Shown here piece after piece: positions 31,091 through 39,059 of a DNA stretch of 64,000 nucleotides. The notes under the pieces are model-generated. The model searched no databases. It was not told the origin of the DNA and saw only the letters and a list, made by a program, of their open reading frames with translations. Positions within the stretch are counted from its first letter, which is position 1. Every line of letters starts with the position of its first letter. The translations under genes were made by a program, and so were the position numbers. The DNA comes from a virus. Location: IMG/VR virus record IMGVR_UViG_3300036846_001134, positions 1 to 64,000 of that record; one strand, written 5' to 3'.

Positions 31091-31118
31091 ATTCCTCGCA
31101 ATTCGCGCGATTCGAGCA
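31091..31118. repeat. 9-bp repeat units upstream of membrane-protein genes
   Basis: ATTCCTCGCA, ATTCGCGCG and ATTCGAGCA follow one another between two leftward genes, matching the dispersed motif. Confidence 0.4.
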
Positions 31119-31120
31119 GG

Positions 31121-31585
31121 TTACTCCTCGGGGATCACAATCGGCCCGGCAATCGCCCGCACGTCGATGGGGTCGTTCTGCCCGTCGTCCTCCAGCACCA
31201 GCCGGTCGTTGGGCAGCTCCTCGATCTTCGAGTAGAACTTGCGCAGATTCTGGAGCACCTGGCGCTCCTCGTTGACGCTCAAGTTCGGGTCGGCCGCGCG
31301 CTCGGTCTTCTCGGCCAGCTGGAGCAGGGCCATGGCGCACTTGAACCTCATCTCCTCGTTCTTGGCGAAGCGCGAGAGGTCCGTGATCACGCGCACGGCG
31401 TGGCCGCGCATGCCGGCGATGTCTCCGAGCGGCGGGCAGGAGAGCCAGGTCTCGGCGCGGATCAGGGCGACCTGCTCCTTGAGGCCGAGCTTGCCGGTCT
31501 CCTTCTGGTTGAGCGCGCGGGCGATCCGCGCGGCCAGCATGGCGTCGTCGCCCTTGAGCGGTGGTTTTGGTTTTGAAGCGGGCAC
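31121..31585 (-). CDS. Unknown helical protein, 154 aa
   Basis: The product is helical and charged (DDAMLAARIARALNQKETGK...FKCAMALLQLAEKTERAA). Its size and helix content would fit a small-terminase-like or regulatory protein, but no HTH signature is clear. One base separates it from the upstream gene. Confidence 0.55.
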   Translation of the reverse strand: MPASKPKPPLKGDDAMLAARIARALNQKETGKLGLKEQVALIRAETWLSCPPLGDIAGMRGHAVRVITDLSRFAKNEEMRFKCAMALLQLAEKTERAADPNLSVNEERQVLQNLRKFYSKIEELPNDRLVLEDDGQNDPIDVRAIAGPIVIPEE

Positions 31586-31586
31586 C

Positions 31587-32087
31587 TTACTGCGGGAAGA
31601 CTAGCGCGGGCACGCTGTAGTTGATCATCACCGTCGCCTTGCCCTGGGTCACGGTGCCGAGGGCGACCGTCAAAAAGAAAGTCCAGTTGCTGGTCAGGTT
31701 GCCGGTGATGGGCGTGGTGACCAGGCCGGGCGCCGCACTCAGGTCGATGTTGGCGCACAGGGTCGCGCCGCCCTGGGTGACCTCGATCTTGAGCGTGGGC
31801 GTCAGGCCATTGAAGCTCTGCTGGATCTGGGTGTAGACCGCGAGCGGGATGGCGCTCGCCGGCAGCACGATGGGGATCGAGAAGCTGCCGTTGGCGCTGG
31901 TAAACTTGGCACGCTTCTGCAAGACCGCGATGCCGGCCGCCTGGTCCATGGGGCCGCTTAGGAGCGGGCCAGTCCAGCGCGCGCCCTGCACGGCGTCGGG
32001 GTCGATCAGCTGGCCTAGGCTAGTGGGCGCGGCGGCGAGAGATACTACCGGCGGCGCGGTATCAAGATCGTCAGTGGTGGTCGGCAT
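31587..32087 (-). CDS. Unknown beta-rich protein, 166 aa
   Basis: Ser/Thr/Ala-rich with alternating hydrophobic residues (FSIPIVLPASAIPLAVYTQI, TLKIEVTQGGATLCANIDLS), the look of a virion surface or decoration protein. Divergent from the Acb2 gene at 32140. Not recognised. Confidence 0.5.
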   Translation of the reverse strand: MPTTTDDLDTAPPVVSLAAAPTSLGQLIDPDAVQGARWTGPLLSGPMDQAAGIAVLQKRAKFTSANGSFSIPIVLPASAIPLAVYTQIQQSFNGLTPTLKIEVTQGGATLCANIDLSAAPGLVTTPITGNLTSNWTFFLTVALGTVTQGKATVMINYSVPALVFPQ

Positions 32088-32139
32088 CAGTGGCCCTCCC
32101 TTACAAGCGCGATTCTACCGCGTTTAGTAGGATGGTGGC

Positions 32140-32373
32140 ATGCCGCTCGACGCCACCGATAAGATCGTGATGGAAGACCTGAACAACCGCTTCACCTACC
32201 ACGCGCCCGAAGGCGACCAGGTCAAATCCTATCAGGCCATCCGCTCTGGGGCGCTCGACTTCGCGCGGCTGATTGTCAACGCCTGCCCGTCGTCGCCCGA
32301 GAGATCGACCGCGCTGACGCATCTGGACGCCGCCGTCTTCTTTGCCAACGCGGCAATTGCGCGCAACGGGTGA
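32140..32373 (+). CDS. acb2: Acb2-type anti-CBASS cyclic-nucleotide sponge
   Basis: A 77-residue protein with the pattern of the Acb2 family: NRFTYHAP near the start, a middle helix around AIRSGALDFARLIVNACPSS, and a final ALTHLDAAVFFANAAIARNG. Family members are small hexamers that bind the cyclic di- and trinucleotides made by bacterial CBASS and keep the defence effectors off. Length matches the family. It lies next to a virion-style beta gene and the GH18 enzyme. The assignment rests on motif recognition, not alignment. Confidence 0.8.
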   Translation: MPLDATDKIVMEDLNNRFTYHAPEGDQVKSYQAIRSGALDFARLIVNACPSSPERSTALTHLDAAVFFANAAIARNG

Positions 32374-32385
32374 TATGCTTTCGGC

Positions 32386-32661
32386 ATGCCCGCTCTCGGC
32401 ACTTACAACACCGTTACGCTCGGGGCCAACACGGCCACGCAGCTTACTCCGCCCGGCCCCGGCAACTACGTGCTGTACCTGTTGAACAGCGTGGCCGCCG
32501 GCAAGCTGTATATCTCTGACAAGAACACCGTGGGCGCCAACGCGACCAGCTTCATGCTGCCCACCGGCGTGTATGCGCCCGCCATCCCGGTGCAAGGCTC
32601 GGTCTGGGTGAACAGCGACACCGCAGGCCCCATCTCGGTGCTCTGCGTGGCGGCGCGCTAG
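32386..32661 (+). CDS. Small beta-sandwich protein, homologous to the C-terminus of the GH18 protein
   Basis: 91 residues with the motif run LYLLNS...GKLYISDKNTVGANATSF...PAIPVQGSVWVNSDTAGPIS. The last about 85 residues of the next gene repeat this pattern (VYLLNTGPGKLYASATATPG...FWISADADGGVS). It is therefore a stand-alone copy of a virion-type module, perhaps a decoration or anchoring domain. AGGAGGAAGCC after it serves the next gene. Confidence 0.65.
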   Translation: MPALGTYNTVTLGANTATQLTPPGPGNYVLYLLNSVAAGKLYISDKNTVGANATSFMLPTGVYAPAIPVQGSVWVNSDTAGPISVLCVAAR

Positions 32662-32670
32662 GAGGAAGCC

Positions 32671-34593
32671 ATGGCCATCTGGCGCGTCGCCTTCAAGACT
32701 CCCTATGCCCCGGTCGCGCCCATCTCCTCCATCCCGTGGGCCAACCTGACGCACGTGATTCACGTCGGCTACCAGCCGCAGACCTCGGGCGCCATCACCG
32801 ACTTCACCGGCGGTAACCAGGCCGCGCTGGTCAGTGCTGCGCACGCGAGCGGCGTCAAGATCCTGGTCGATCTCAGTGACGCGACCGGCGGCGACTTCGC
32901 GGGAGCGGTATCCGGCAACCAGGCGACGCTCGTGACTAACCTGGCGAACGTGGTCAACTCCTTCGGGTACGACGGTATCGACATCGACGCCGAGCACAGT
33001 GGCACGGTGGCGCAAATGGCCTCGCTCGCGGGCGCGCTGCGCACCGCGTTGCCATCGAAACTGATCACCATCTGCGCGCTGATCAATACCTATGCCAGCT
33101 GGAGCGCGGCCAACGTGGCGAACATCGACCGCCTCAATGTGTTGACCTACGACATGAGCGGCACCTTCGACCCGTACAGCTGGTTCCACAGCGCGCTCTA
33201 CGGGCCGACGCCGGTCACCGTCAATTCGATGGAGTTGACCAGGACGCGCTTTATCGGCGCGGGCGTGCCGGCGGCGAAGATCAACCTGGGGATTCCCTTC
33301 TACGGCTATCGCAGCCTCGGGGGCAGCCCGGTGATCAACGGCCCACGGCAAAGCTACACCGCGACCTTGCCGACGTTCACGCAGATGGACTACCCCACGC
33401 TGCTCGGCAACTGGGACCTCTCCACGCCCACCGTGGACCTGCCTTCTGGCGGCGCGCCGTGGATCGCGATCAGTGGTGGCTGGGTCTACTGGGACACGGC
33501 GGCGTTCATCGCCGCCAAGGTGAACTACGTCATCAACCAGGGCCTGGGCGGTTTTGTCTGCTGGTCGATTGAGAAGGACTACATCTCTACCGGCGTGACG
33601 CTCGCGCAGAAGCACCCGCTGCTCGCCGCCACGGCGGTGGGCGCGAGTACGCCCAGCCTGCTGGTCTCTCCAGGCGACATCACCAATGCGGCCTGGCAGA
33701 GCGCGGGCACGGGCTGCGCCAAAACCAACGCGACGACCTACACCACGGTCTCGGCCGTGTGCTCGCTCTGGCAGGTGGTCACGGTCGCCGCCAACACCAC
33801 CTACGTCGCGACCATCACGCTGAACCAGACCAGCGGCGCGCCGCAGCCCATCACCTTCTCGATCAGTACCACCGGCTTCGCGCAATTATGCAGCGCCGCG
33901 TTCAATTTGGTCTTGGGCACGCCGCACACGTTTACGTGCAGCGTGTCGAGCGGTGCCAATACGCAACTCCAGCTGGAGATCGATTCGGGCGCCGCCACGG
34001 CCTCGTCGATCACCATCAGTGGCGCGAGCTTCCAGGCGGTGCAGGCCGCCGCCCCCACCGTGGATAAGCCGGCCGGCAGTTACTCGGGCAGCGTCACCGT
34101 GGCCATCACGAGCGCCACCTCTGGCGCGGCCATCTGCTACCGCACCGACGGCACCGACCCCACGGCGAGCGCGCCGGGGACCTGCGGCGCGGGGTCCACC
34201 ACCTACGGCGCGCCGGTGACGTTGAGCGCCAACGCCACGCTCAAGGCCATCGCCACCAAGGCGGGCCTGGCGACCAGCGACGAGCTGACGCAGGCCTACA
34301 CCGTGACCGCCGCGCCGCCCGCCGGCCCCATCGCGGTCCCGCCGCCCTACCAGACGCTCGCGCTCAGTGCCGGCGTCGCGGTGCAAATTGTGAGCTCCGG
34401 CTACCTGGTATATTTGCTCAATACCGGCCCCGGTAAATTGTACGCCTCGGCAACTGCGACACCGGGCGCCAATGCGCAAAGCATCCTGGTCCCCCCAGGC
34501 AGCTTTCTACCGGCGCCGGTAGGGGCCAAGTCGTCGTTCTGGATCAGTGCCGATGCCGACGGCGGGGTGAGCCTCGCCGCCGTCCCGCGCTAG
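32671..34593 (+). CDS. GH18 chitinase-like glycoside hydrolase, 640 aa
   Basis: ATG 32671 with AGGAGG upstream. Residues 1-310 form a GH18 TIM barrel with the full motif DGIDIDAE (101-108, catalytic Glu108), LNVLTYDMSG, KINLGIPFYGY and GGFVCWSIEKDY. GH18 enzymes cleave beta-1,4 GlcNAc linkages. Residues about 325-450 look like a jelly-roll carbohydrate-binding module, about 455-545 a CHB_HEX_C_1-type domain, and the last 85 match the previous gene. No signal peptide. Likely a virion-borne polysaccharide depolymerase or lysis enzyme. Confidence 0.85.
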   Translation: MAIWRVAFKTPYAPVAPISSIPWANLTHVIHVGYQPQTSGAITDFTGGNQAALVSAAHASGVKILVDLSDATGGDFAGAVSGNQATLVTNLANVVNSFGYDGIDIDAEHSGTVAQMASLAGALRTALPSKLITICALINTYASWSAANVANIDRLNVLTYDMSGTFDPYSWFHSALYGPTPVTVNSMELTRTRFIGAGVPAAKINLGIPFYGYRSLGGSPVINGPRQSYTATLPTFTQMDYPTLLGNWDLSTPTVDLPSGGAPWIAISGGWVYWDTAAFIAAKVNYVINQGLGGFVCWSIEKDYISTGVTLAQKHPLLAATAVGASTPSLLVSPGDITNAAWQSAGTGCAKTNATTYTTVSAVCSLWQVVTVAANTTYVATITLNQTSGAPQPITFSISTTGFAQLCSAAFNLVLGTPHTFTCSVSSGANTQLQLEIDSGAATASSITISGASFQAVQAAAPTVDKPAGSYSGSVTVAITSATSGAAICYRTDGTDPTASAPGTCGAGSTTYGAPVTLSANATLKAIATKAGLATSDELTQAYTVTAAPPAGPIAVPPPYQTLALSAGVAVQIVSSGYLVYLLNTGPGKLYASATATPGANAQSILVPPGSFLPAPVGAKSSFWISADADGGVSLAAVPR

Positions 34594-34787
34594 AGCTTCC
34601 AGGTCTCATCCGGGTAGACGACCGTTTCCACCACTGCGGGGTCGAGCGACACTAGCCTCATCCAGGCAAAACAAGCCGAGCAGTGGTTGACATTGAAAAG
34701 GGTGCCAATGCAGGCTCGCTGCATGAAGCTGGCCGCGCCGCATTTCGGACAAAACACTTCCACGTAATCAGGCGACTCAGGCATCAC
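34590..34787 (-). CDS. Zinc-ribbon protein, 65 aa
   Basis: CPKCG near residue 14 and HCSAC near residue 35 form a four-Cys/His zinc ribbon. ATG 34787 (or 34784) overlaps the upstream gene. Second of the leftward small-gene row before attP. Confidence 0.6.
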   Translation of the reverse strand: MMPESPDYVEVFCPKCGAASFMQRACIGTLFNVNHCSACFAWMRLVSLDPAVVETVVYPDETWKL

Positions 34788-34977
34788 TCACCATGATAAA
34801 CTTTTCCGGGTCGAGCGAGTCACTCTCGCCCCACACGCAGGGGGCGCAGGCGGTCCAGCGCAGCGCCACCGAGAGCTCCCCGTCGGCCGGGTTGTCGCAT
34901 ACATCGCAGAGGACCAGGCCGTCCTTGATCCGGCCCTCCCGTTTGGCGCGGGCGATGATTTTCTCAATGGTCATGGG
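34777..34977 (-). CDS. Zinc-ribbon protein, 66 aa
   Basis: ATG 34977 begins MTIEKIIARAKREGRIKDG; CDVCDNPADG and CAPCVWGE give two CxxC pairs. Overlaps both neighbours by about 11-14 bases, so it is translationally coupled. Confidence 0.6.
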   Translation of the reverse strand, partial: PMTIEKIIARAKREGRIKDGLVLCDVCDNPADGELSVALRWTACAPCVWGESDSLDPEKFIMVSDA

Positions 34978-35227
34978 AGGGGTCGAACTTACAGGCGACC
35001 TTGACACTGGTCGGGTCATCGGGACGGCCGGCGGCGGTCACCGCCATGCGCAGATCACACAGCTCGCAGGCGACCAGAAAATACCCGCACTCGGGCGCCG
35101 GGTAGGGCAGCGTGGCCGTGCAGGATGCCCGGCCCTGCGCGAAGTCGATGGCGATGCCGTGGGGATAGTCGGGGTCGGGCGGGCACTGCGCCTTGCCGCG
35201 ACCGGAGGGGTGGAAGGTGACGGTCAT
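34964..35227 (-). CDS. Conserved small phage protein, 87 aa
   Basis: ATG 35227 has AAAGGAG five bases upstream. The beginning MTVTFHPSGRGKAQCPPDPD and the DLRMAVTAAGRPDDPTSVKV stretch belong to a family I have seen in many phages; metal binding by CPP/CELC cysteines is likely. Function unknown. Confidence 0.65.
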   Translation of the reverse strand: MTVTFHPSGRGKAQCPPDPDYPHGIAIDFAQGRASCTATLPYPAPECGYFLVACELCDLRMAVTAAGRPDDPTSVKVACKFDPSHDH

Positions 35228-35245
35228 GGGGCTCCTTTCGGATTT

Positions 35246-35524
35246 TGTACCCCTTACTGTACCCAAAGCCCTCAACCCCGCGCCAATGTGCGGGTTCGTG
35301 TTTAGCTCCAGGGGGTACATTAAGGGTACAAAAAAAGCTCAAATCACATGTTCTGAGGGCAGTTTCGTACTGCCCTCTCTTTTTTGCTTGTTGATTCTTA
35401 AGGGGTTCTGGTGAGCCGGGCGGGACTCGAACCCGCGACCCTGTGATTAAAAGTTGTAGGGTCACTGAAACTAACCTACTAAGAATCAATCAGTTACAAA
35501 CCATCTGGGTACAATAAGGGAACA
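35246..35524. other. attP: attP-like region: tRNA-Lys 3' half plus integrase arm sites
   Basis: On the minus strand 35454-35409 reads as the anticodon loop (CTTTTAATC), variable region, T-arm and acceptor with CCA of tRNA-Lys(UUU); the 5' half of the tRNA is absent. Arm-type repeats TGTACCC(C)TTAnTGTACCC lie at 35246-35264 (plus), 35311-35330 and 35505-35524 (minus). A 10-bp inverted repeat TTGATTCTTA flanks the core (35391-35400, 35480-35489). The integrase ends 13 bases beyond the last arm site. This predicts integration in a host tRNA-Lys gene and restoration of its 3' half. Confidence 0.8.
35355..35386 (+). terminator. Rho-independent terminator, rightward
   Basis: GAGGGCAGT 35355-35363 pairs perfectly with ACTGCCCTC 35369-35377 around TTCGT, followed by TCTTTTTT. 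It would stop rightward transcription before the attachment core. Confidence 0.85.
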
Positions 35525-35536
35525 GAAAACGCATTT

Positions 35537-36871
35537 TTAGTTCACCGGCCCCTGCGGCTTTTGCCCCAAAAGCTGGTCATCCAACTGGTTCACCAGGACG
35601 CGGCGGCGGTCCAAACTCGTCTTGGTGTACTTCATGGTCATGGCCGCGTCGCCATGGCCCATCATCGCCACGCGGTCGCTAAGCTCCATGCCCATTTCAT
35701 CCAAAATGGTGGTGTGAGTTCTCCGCAAAACATGCCATGACAACCACGGCATGTCGAGCTTTTTGCCGATTGTTTTCAGCTTGCGATTCGCGAGGTTGTG
35801 CGCGTCAACCGGCGTCCCCTTGCGCGACACCAGCACGTAGTCATCTGGCGACGTGTACTTTTCGCGCTGCTTCAGCTCGGCGAGAATCGAGAGCATAATC
35901 GGCGGAATGGGCAACGCCCGCTTGCGGCTTTTGCGCTTGGTCGTATCGAGCTTGCCCAGGTTCCACTGCTTCCGCACCAGGACCGTGAAAGGCGGAAGCG
36001 TCTCGCCGTCCACCGTCGCGAAGCGATCCGTAATATTCACGCGCTTCCATTGCAGCCCGCAAATTTCTGCGATGTTCATCGAGGTCAGAATCGAGATGAC
36101 GGAAATGTGGTATTCGGGATACTGCATCTGCCCGAGTACCGTCTTCGCCTCTTCGAGAGTGAGCGCGCGCAGGTCCTTCACCGGCTCAACCGCAGGCGTG
36201 CGTACCGACTCAGCCGGATTGTCGCCTCTAAAAAAGCGCTTCTCTTTGGCATAGGTGACAATCGCCGAACAAACCGTTCGGATGTGATTCACCGTCGCCG
36301 GAGAATAATCGCGCCCCATCGCGGCGGCGATCACCCGCTGCACATGGCTCTGGTCCAGATCGCGAAGACGAACGTCATCCAGGTAAGGCCACCCTTTAAT
36401 TTCGACGCGCGCATTCTTGTACTTCTTGGCGTAGCCCTCGCTCTTTTTTCCAAACGCACGCACGACCCGGTCTGGAGTCAGCACGTCCTTCAGCCGGCTC
36501 CGGTAAAAAAGCCGCGTGTGCGCCTTCTTCATCATGACGTGCTCGGGAATAAAAAACTGTTCCACAAACTGCGCCACGGTCATGACGCTTTGCGGCGTGG
36601 TCGTGTTCTGATCGAGCTTCGATAGGTAGTCTTCCCACCCGATGCGCTTGGCCTCTTTCTGCGTCAGCCTCTCCGGCCCGGTACATGGACCGATACGCAC
36701 GCGCGGCGCCCACTCGCGTGCGAGGCTGCCGTCCGGCTTGATGACCTCCTCGCGCCAGCGCAGCATCCACCAGTCGCCGCGCTTCTCCAAATTCCCACTC
36801 TGTTGCAATCGTCGTCTGCCCAAGTTTTCTACCTCGGGCCACATCGTAACAGGTTCAAATATATTTTTCAT
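35537..36871 (-). CDS. int: Tyrosine recombinase integrase
   Basis: A 444-residue integrase: N-terminal arm-binding and core-binding regions to about residue 220, then the catalytic domain with TKRKSRKRALPIPP (Lys), WHVLRRTHTT (His-x-x-Arg), MMGHGDAAMTMKYTK (His and nucleophile Tyr). The first catalytic Arg position reads TSMNIAEICGLQW, with Asn where most families have Arg. Adjacent to the attP-like site, as usual for temperate phages. ATG 36871 was taken as start; the upstream gap holds 9-bp repeats. Confidence 0.9.
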   Translation of the reverse strand: MKNIFEPVTMWPEVENLGRRRLQQSGNLEKRGDWWMLRWREEVIKPDGSLAREWAPRVRIGPCTGPERLTQKEAKRIGWEDYLSKLDQNTTTPQSVMTVAQFVEQFFIPEHVMMKKAHTRLFYRSRLKDVLTPDRVVRAFGKKSEGYAKKYKNARVEIKGWPYLDDVRLRDLDQSHVQRVIAAAMGRDYSPATVNHIRTVCSAIVTYAKEKRFFRGDNPAESVRTPAVEPVKDLRALTLEEAKTVLGQMQYPEYHISVISILTSMNIAEICGLQWKRVNITDRFATVDGETLPPFTVLVRKQWNLGKLDTTKRKSRKRALPIPPIMLSILAELKQREKYTSPDDYVLVSRKGTPVDAHNLANRKLKTIGKKLDMPWLSWHVLRRTHTTILDEMGMELSDRVAMMGHGDAAMTMKYTKTSLDRRRVLVNQLDDQLLGQKPQGPVN

Positions 36872-36884
36872 CAGTTAAACCGCA

Positions 36885-36915
36885 ATTCGCACATTTCGTG
36901 CAATTTATATTTTTC
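36885..36915. repeat. 9-bp repeat array upstream of integrase
   Basis: ATTCGCACA, TTTCGTGCA and ATTTATATT at exact 9-base steps, 14 bases upstream of the integrase start. Likely operator for the integrase. Confidence 0.5.
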
Positions 36916-36991
36916 TTTAACGGTGGCGGGAGCGCCCGTATAGCGCACTTATGGGTGCTGCTCCCCTTACCGCGCGCGCGGCCACCGATTT

Positions 36992-37174
36992 TTATTGGGG
37001 CGGCTTTTCCCAGCGCTTGGCCCAAAGCTCCACCAGCCTATCGGCCATCTGGGAGGCAATCTCCGGGCTCGAACCCGATTGCCTGTCAGAGGCCATGGCC
37101 CCGCCCAGCGCCGCTACCGCCGCCTTCTCCCAGAAGTCCTTCTTCCTCAAGCGAGCCGCCTCTTCGTCATACAT
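36992..37174 (-). CDS. Small helical protein, 60 aa
   Basis: ATG 37174 behind GAGGTGAAAGTC, inside the end of the upstream gene. Product MYDEEAARLRKKDFWEKAAV, then an Ala/Gly helix and a C-terminal helix (ASQMADRLVELWAKRW). Not recognised. Confidence 0.55.
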   Translation of the reverse strand: MYDEEAARLRKKDFWEKAAVAALGGAMASDRQSGSSPEIASQMADRLVELWAKRWEKPPQ

Positions 37175-37826
37175 GACTTTCACCTCGCTGGACTGCCGGC
37201 TGCTCCGCCGGCTGCTGCCGCGCGGCGCGCGCCGCCGCCTTCTCGGCCTTGCGCTGGGCCTCCTCGGCCCGCTCAACCTGCCGCTGGGCCTTGCGCTCGG
37301 CCTTGCGGTGGGCCTCCTCGGCCCGCTCAACCTTCCGCCTGGCCCGCTCGATCTTCCGCTCGGCCTTCTCCCGAGCCTCCCGTTCCTTCTCCTCCCTGAT
37401 CGCCTTCAGCGCCTCGGCCCCTTTGAGCTTCACCGCCTGAATGGCGTCGTCGCCGAGCGGCGCGCCGTCGCTAAAGATCAGCGACTTCCAGCGCCGCTCT
37501 GGCTTACCGTGCGTTGCCGGGCGCTGGCTCGGCCGGGAATCGTCGGGCACGAGCTCGATCACGAACTCATTGGAGGCGACCTGCATAATCGGCCCCATGC
37601 CGCTGCCGTTGTCGCGCCCGCCCAGGTGCAGGTCGCCCACCGCGCCCCGGATTTTCCAGATCTGGTCCACGGTGAAGTAGGGATGCCGGCGGGCGGCATC
37701 CACGATGGCCTCGTAGTATTCCTGCTTGCGGGCTTCATCGGTGAGAAATGTCGCCCGGTAGATCGCGTCCCCGGTGACCGCACTGGTCATCGCCGGGTCG
37801 AGAATGGGACTCTGTCCGTTGCTCAC
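37167..37826 (-). CDS. Unknown protein with C-terminal coiled coil, 219 aa
   Basis: N-terminal 130 residues look globular (ARRHPYFTVDQIWKIRGAVG), the last 80 are a highly charged helix built from KVERAEEAHRKAERKA-like repeats. Overlaps neighbours on both sides by a few bases. Function unknown. Confidence 0.6.
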   Translation of the reverse strand: MSNGQSPILDPAMTSAVTGDAIYRATFLTDEARKQEYYEAIVDAARRHPYFTVDQIWKIRGAVGDLHLGGRDNGSGMGPIMQVASNEFVIELVPDDSRPSQRPATHGKPERRWKSLIFSDGAPLGDDAIQAVKLKGAEALKAIREEKEREAREKAERKIERARRKVERAEEAHRKAERKAQRQVERAEEAQRKAEKAAARAARQQPAEQPAVQRGESHV

Positions 37827-38119
37827 GTTACCTCCTCGGCCACAATCCGCGCCTTGGGGATGAGCGCGATCTGCTGCTCGACCATCCCATAAATATTGAC
37901 CACCGAGCCGTCCGCCGCCCCCTTCAAAACCTCCCCGGCCCAGCGGCTCATCTCGTCGTAGTTGTTGCCCAGAACCTGGAGCGGCCGCTCCCGCTTGCTG
38001 CCAGGCTCGATCAACTTGGCGCGATATTTCATGTCCTCTCCTCCCGGCGGGTACAGCTCCGTCAGAACCCTCGACACCGCTTCCCAGTTGCTAGGGTGGT
38101 TCAGGTCATACGCCAGCAT
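37823..38119 (-). CDS. Unknown protein, 98 aa
   Basis: Starts MLAYDLNHPSNWEAVSRVLT. Mixed alpha/beta; second half DEMSRWAGEVLKGAADGSVV. Overlaps the downstream gene by four bases (ATGA type coupling). Not recognised. Confidence 0.55.
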   Translation of the reverse strand: MLAYDLNHPSNWEAVSRVLTELYPPGGEDMKYRAKLIEPGSKRERPLQVLGNNYDEMSRWAGEVLKGAADGSVVNIYGMVEQQIALIPKARIVAEEVT

Positions 38120-38122
38120 CCT

Positions 38123-38395
38123 TCACAACTCCATGGCGATCTCGCCGTCCTCGCTAAACTCGTCGCGCGCCGGGATAGCCAGCCACGCGGGATCAAGAAA
38201 CTCCATCTCCACCGGCGTGAGCGAGCGCCGCATATGCAGCGCCGCTTTCCTCAACGTCCCCACGGTCGGCGCCTGCCCCACGCCATCGAGAGCGCGGCCC
38301 AGCTGCCGCTTGGCTTCCCGCATCACGCCCTCGCCCCAGCGCCCGGTCATAATCAGCCCTGCCTTTGAGAGCCTTGCAATTGAGGCGTGCCACAC
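38123..38395 (-). CDS. Unknown protein, 90 aa
   Basis: Helical, basic N-terminal half (MTGRWGEGVMREAKRQLGRA may be the true start at an internal ATG) and acidic C-terminus. First gene of this leftward row, downstream of an inverted repeat. Confidence 0.45.
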   Translation of the reverse strand: MWHASIARLSKAGLIMTGRWGEGVMREAKRQLGRALDGVGQAPTVGTLRKAALHMRRSLTPVEMEFLDPAWLAIPARDEFSEDGEIAMEL

Positions 38396-38408
38396 GGGCC
38401 GCCCGCTG

Positions 38409-38437
38409 TTGACGGTCAGTCATTTATTGACCGTCAA
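38409..38437. promoter_or_regulatory. Perfect 10-bp inverted repeat, operator-like
   Basis: TTGACGGTCA (38409-38418) and TGACCGTCAA (38428-38437) are exact complements around a nine-base spacer, just upstream of the 38123-38395 gene. TTGACGGTCA also contains a -35-like TTGACG. A dimeric repressor site fits; no T-run for a terminator. Confidence 0.5.
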
Positions 38438-38532
38438 GATAATCGACCAGGGAGGATCGAAGAGACGAAACTCCTGGGCATCGGCATTAGCCCTAGCCAA
38501 CGGGTTGGCGAGAGCGTGTATCTGCATCCGGT

Positions 38533-38670
38533 TCATTGAAGGAGAATGGCGAGGGACCAGAAGGACAGGCCCAGCCACCCCAGGCTCACGCGCGGCGCGC
38601 TCACATTCAGCGCCGCGAGCAGCAGACAGAAAAATCCCAAAAGCATCAGAACCAAACGTAGACTAATCAT
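38533..38670 (-). CDS. Small two-helix membrane protein, 45 aa
   Basis: ATG 38670 behind GGAGAGAGTCGC. MISLRLVLMLLGFFCLLLAA and VSLGWLGLSFWSLAILLQ form two membrane helices with a short loop. Small phage proteins of this pattern are common; role unknown. Coupled to the upstream gene (ATGA). Confidence 0.6.
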   Translation of the reverse strand: MISLRLVLMLLGFFCLLLAALNVSAPRVSLGWLGLSFWSLAILLQ

Positions 38671-39026
38671 GCGACTCTCTCCTTAAACTTTTGAATGGTC
38701 TTGCCGAAGCGCCCGAGGCACAGCGAGCAGACGCCGGGCGGCATGTCCCTCACCAGGAAGCGCTGGCGCTTCATGGGCGTCCTGACCGGGCGGATGCCGC
38801 AGTAGGCCAGCTCGTGGTCGCCCAGCAGCGCAATGTGGCGCACGTGCTTTTTGTCCTGCGCCACTTCGATCTTGAGCGTGTCCAGATCGCTGATCAGGTC
38901 GCCTTCATGCGCCAGCGTCTCTTCCATGTAGACCTGGTTGCAGCAGTTGACGCACAGGGTCACGAGCGAACGCTCGGGCAGCACGTCGCTGCAACGCGGA
39001 CACCGCAGATAGCTGTCCGGGGACAT
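38667..39026 (-). CDS. Zinc-ribbon protein, 119 aa
   Basis: N-terminal CPRCSDVLPERSLVTLCVNC and C-terminal CSLCLGRFG give two metal-binding knots. The middle is helical and acidic. Possibly a nucleic-acid-binding accessory protein. Confidence 0.6.
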   Translation of the reverse strand: MSPDSYLRCPRCSDVLPERSLVTLCVNCCNQVYMEETLAHEGDLISDLDTLKIEVAQDKKHVRHIALLGDHELAYCGIRPVRTPMKRQRFLVRDMPPGVCSLCLGRFGKTIQKFKERVA

Positions 39027-39059
39027 ATCATTATTCCTTCAGTTACAAATCAATGAATA

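Noticed and set aside
35409-35490. Complete tRNA gene
   Set aside because: Only the anticodon loop to CCA is present; D-arm and 5' acceptor strand are missing, so it is an attachment site, not a functional tRNA.
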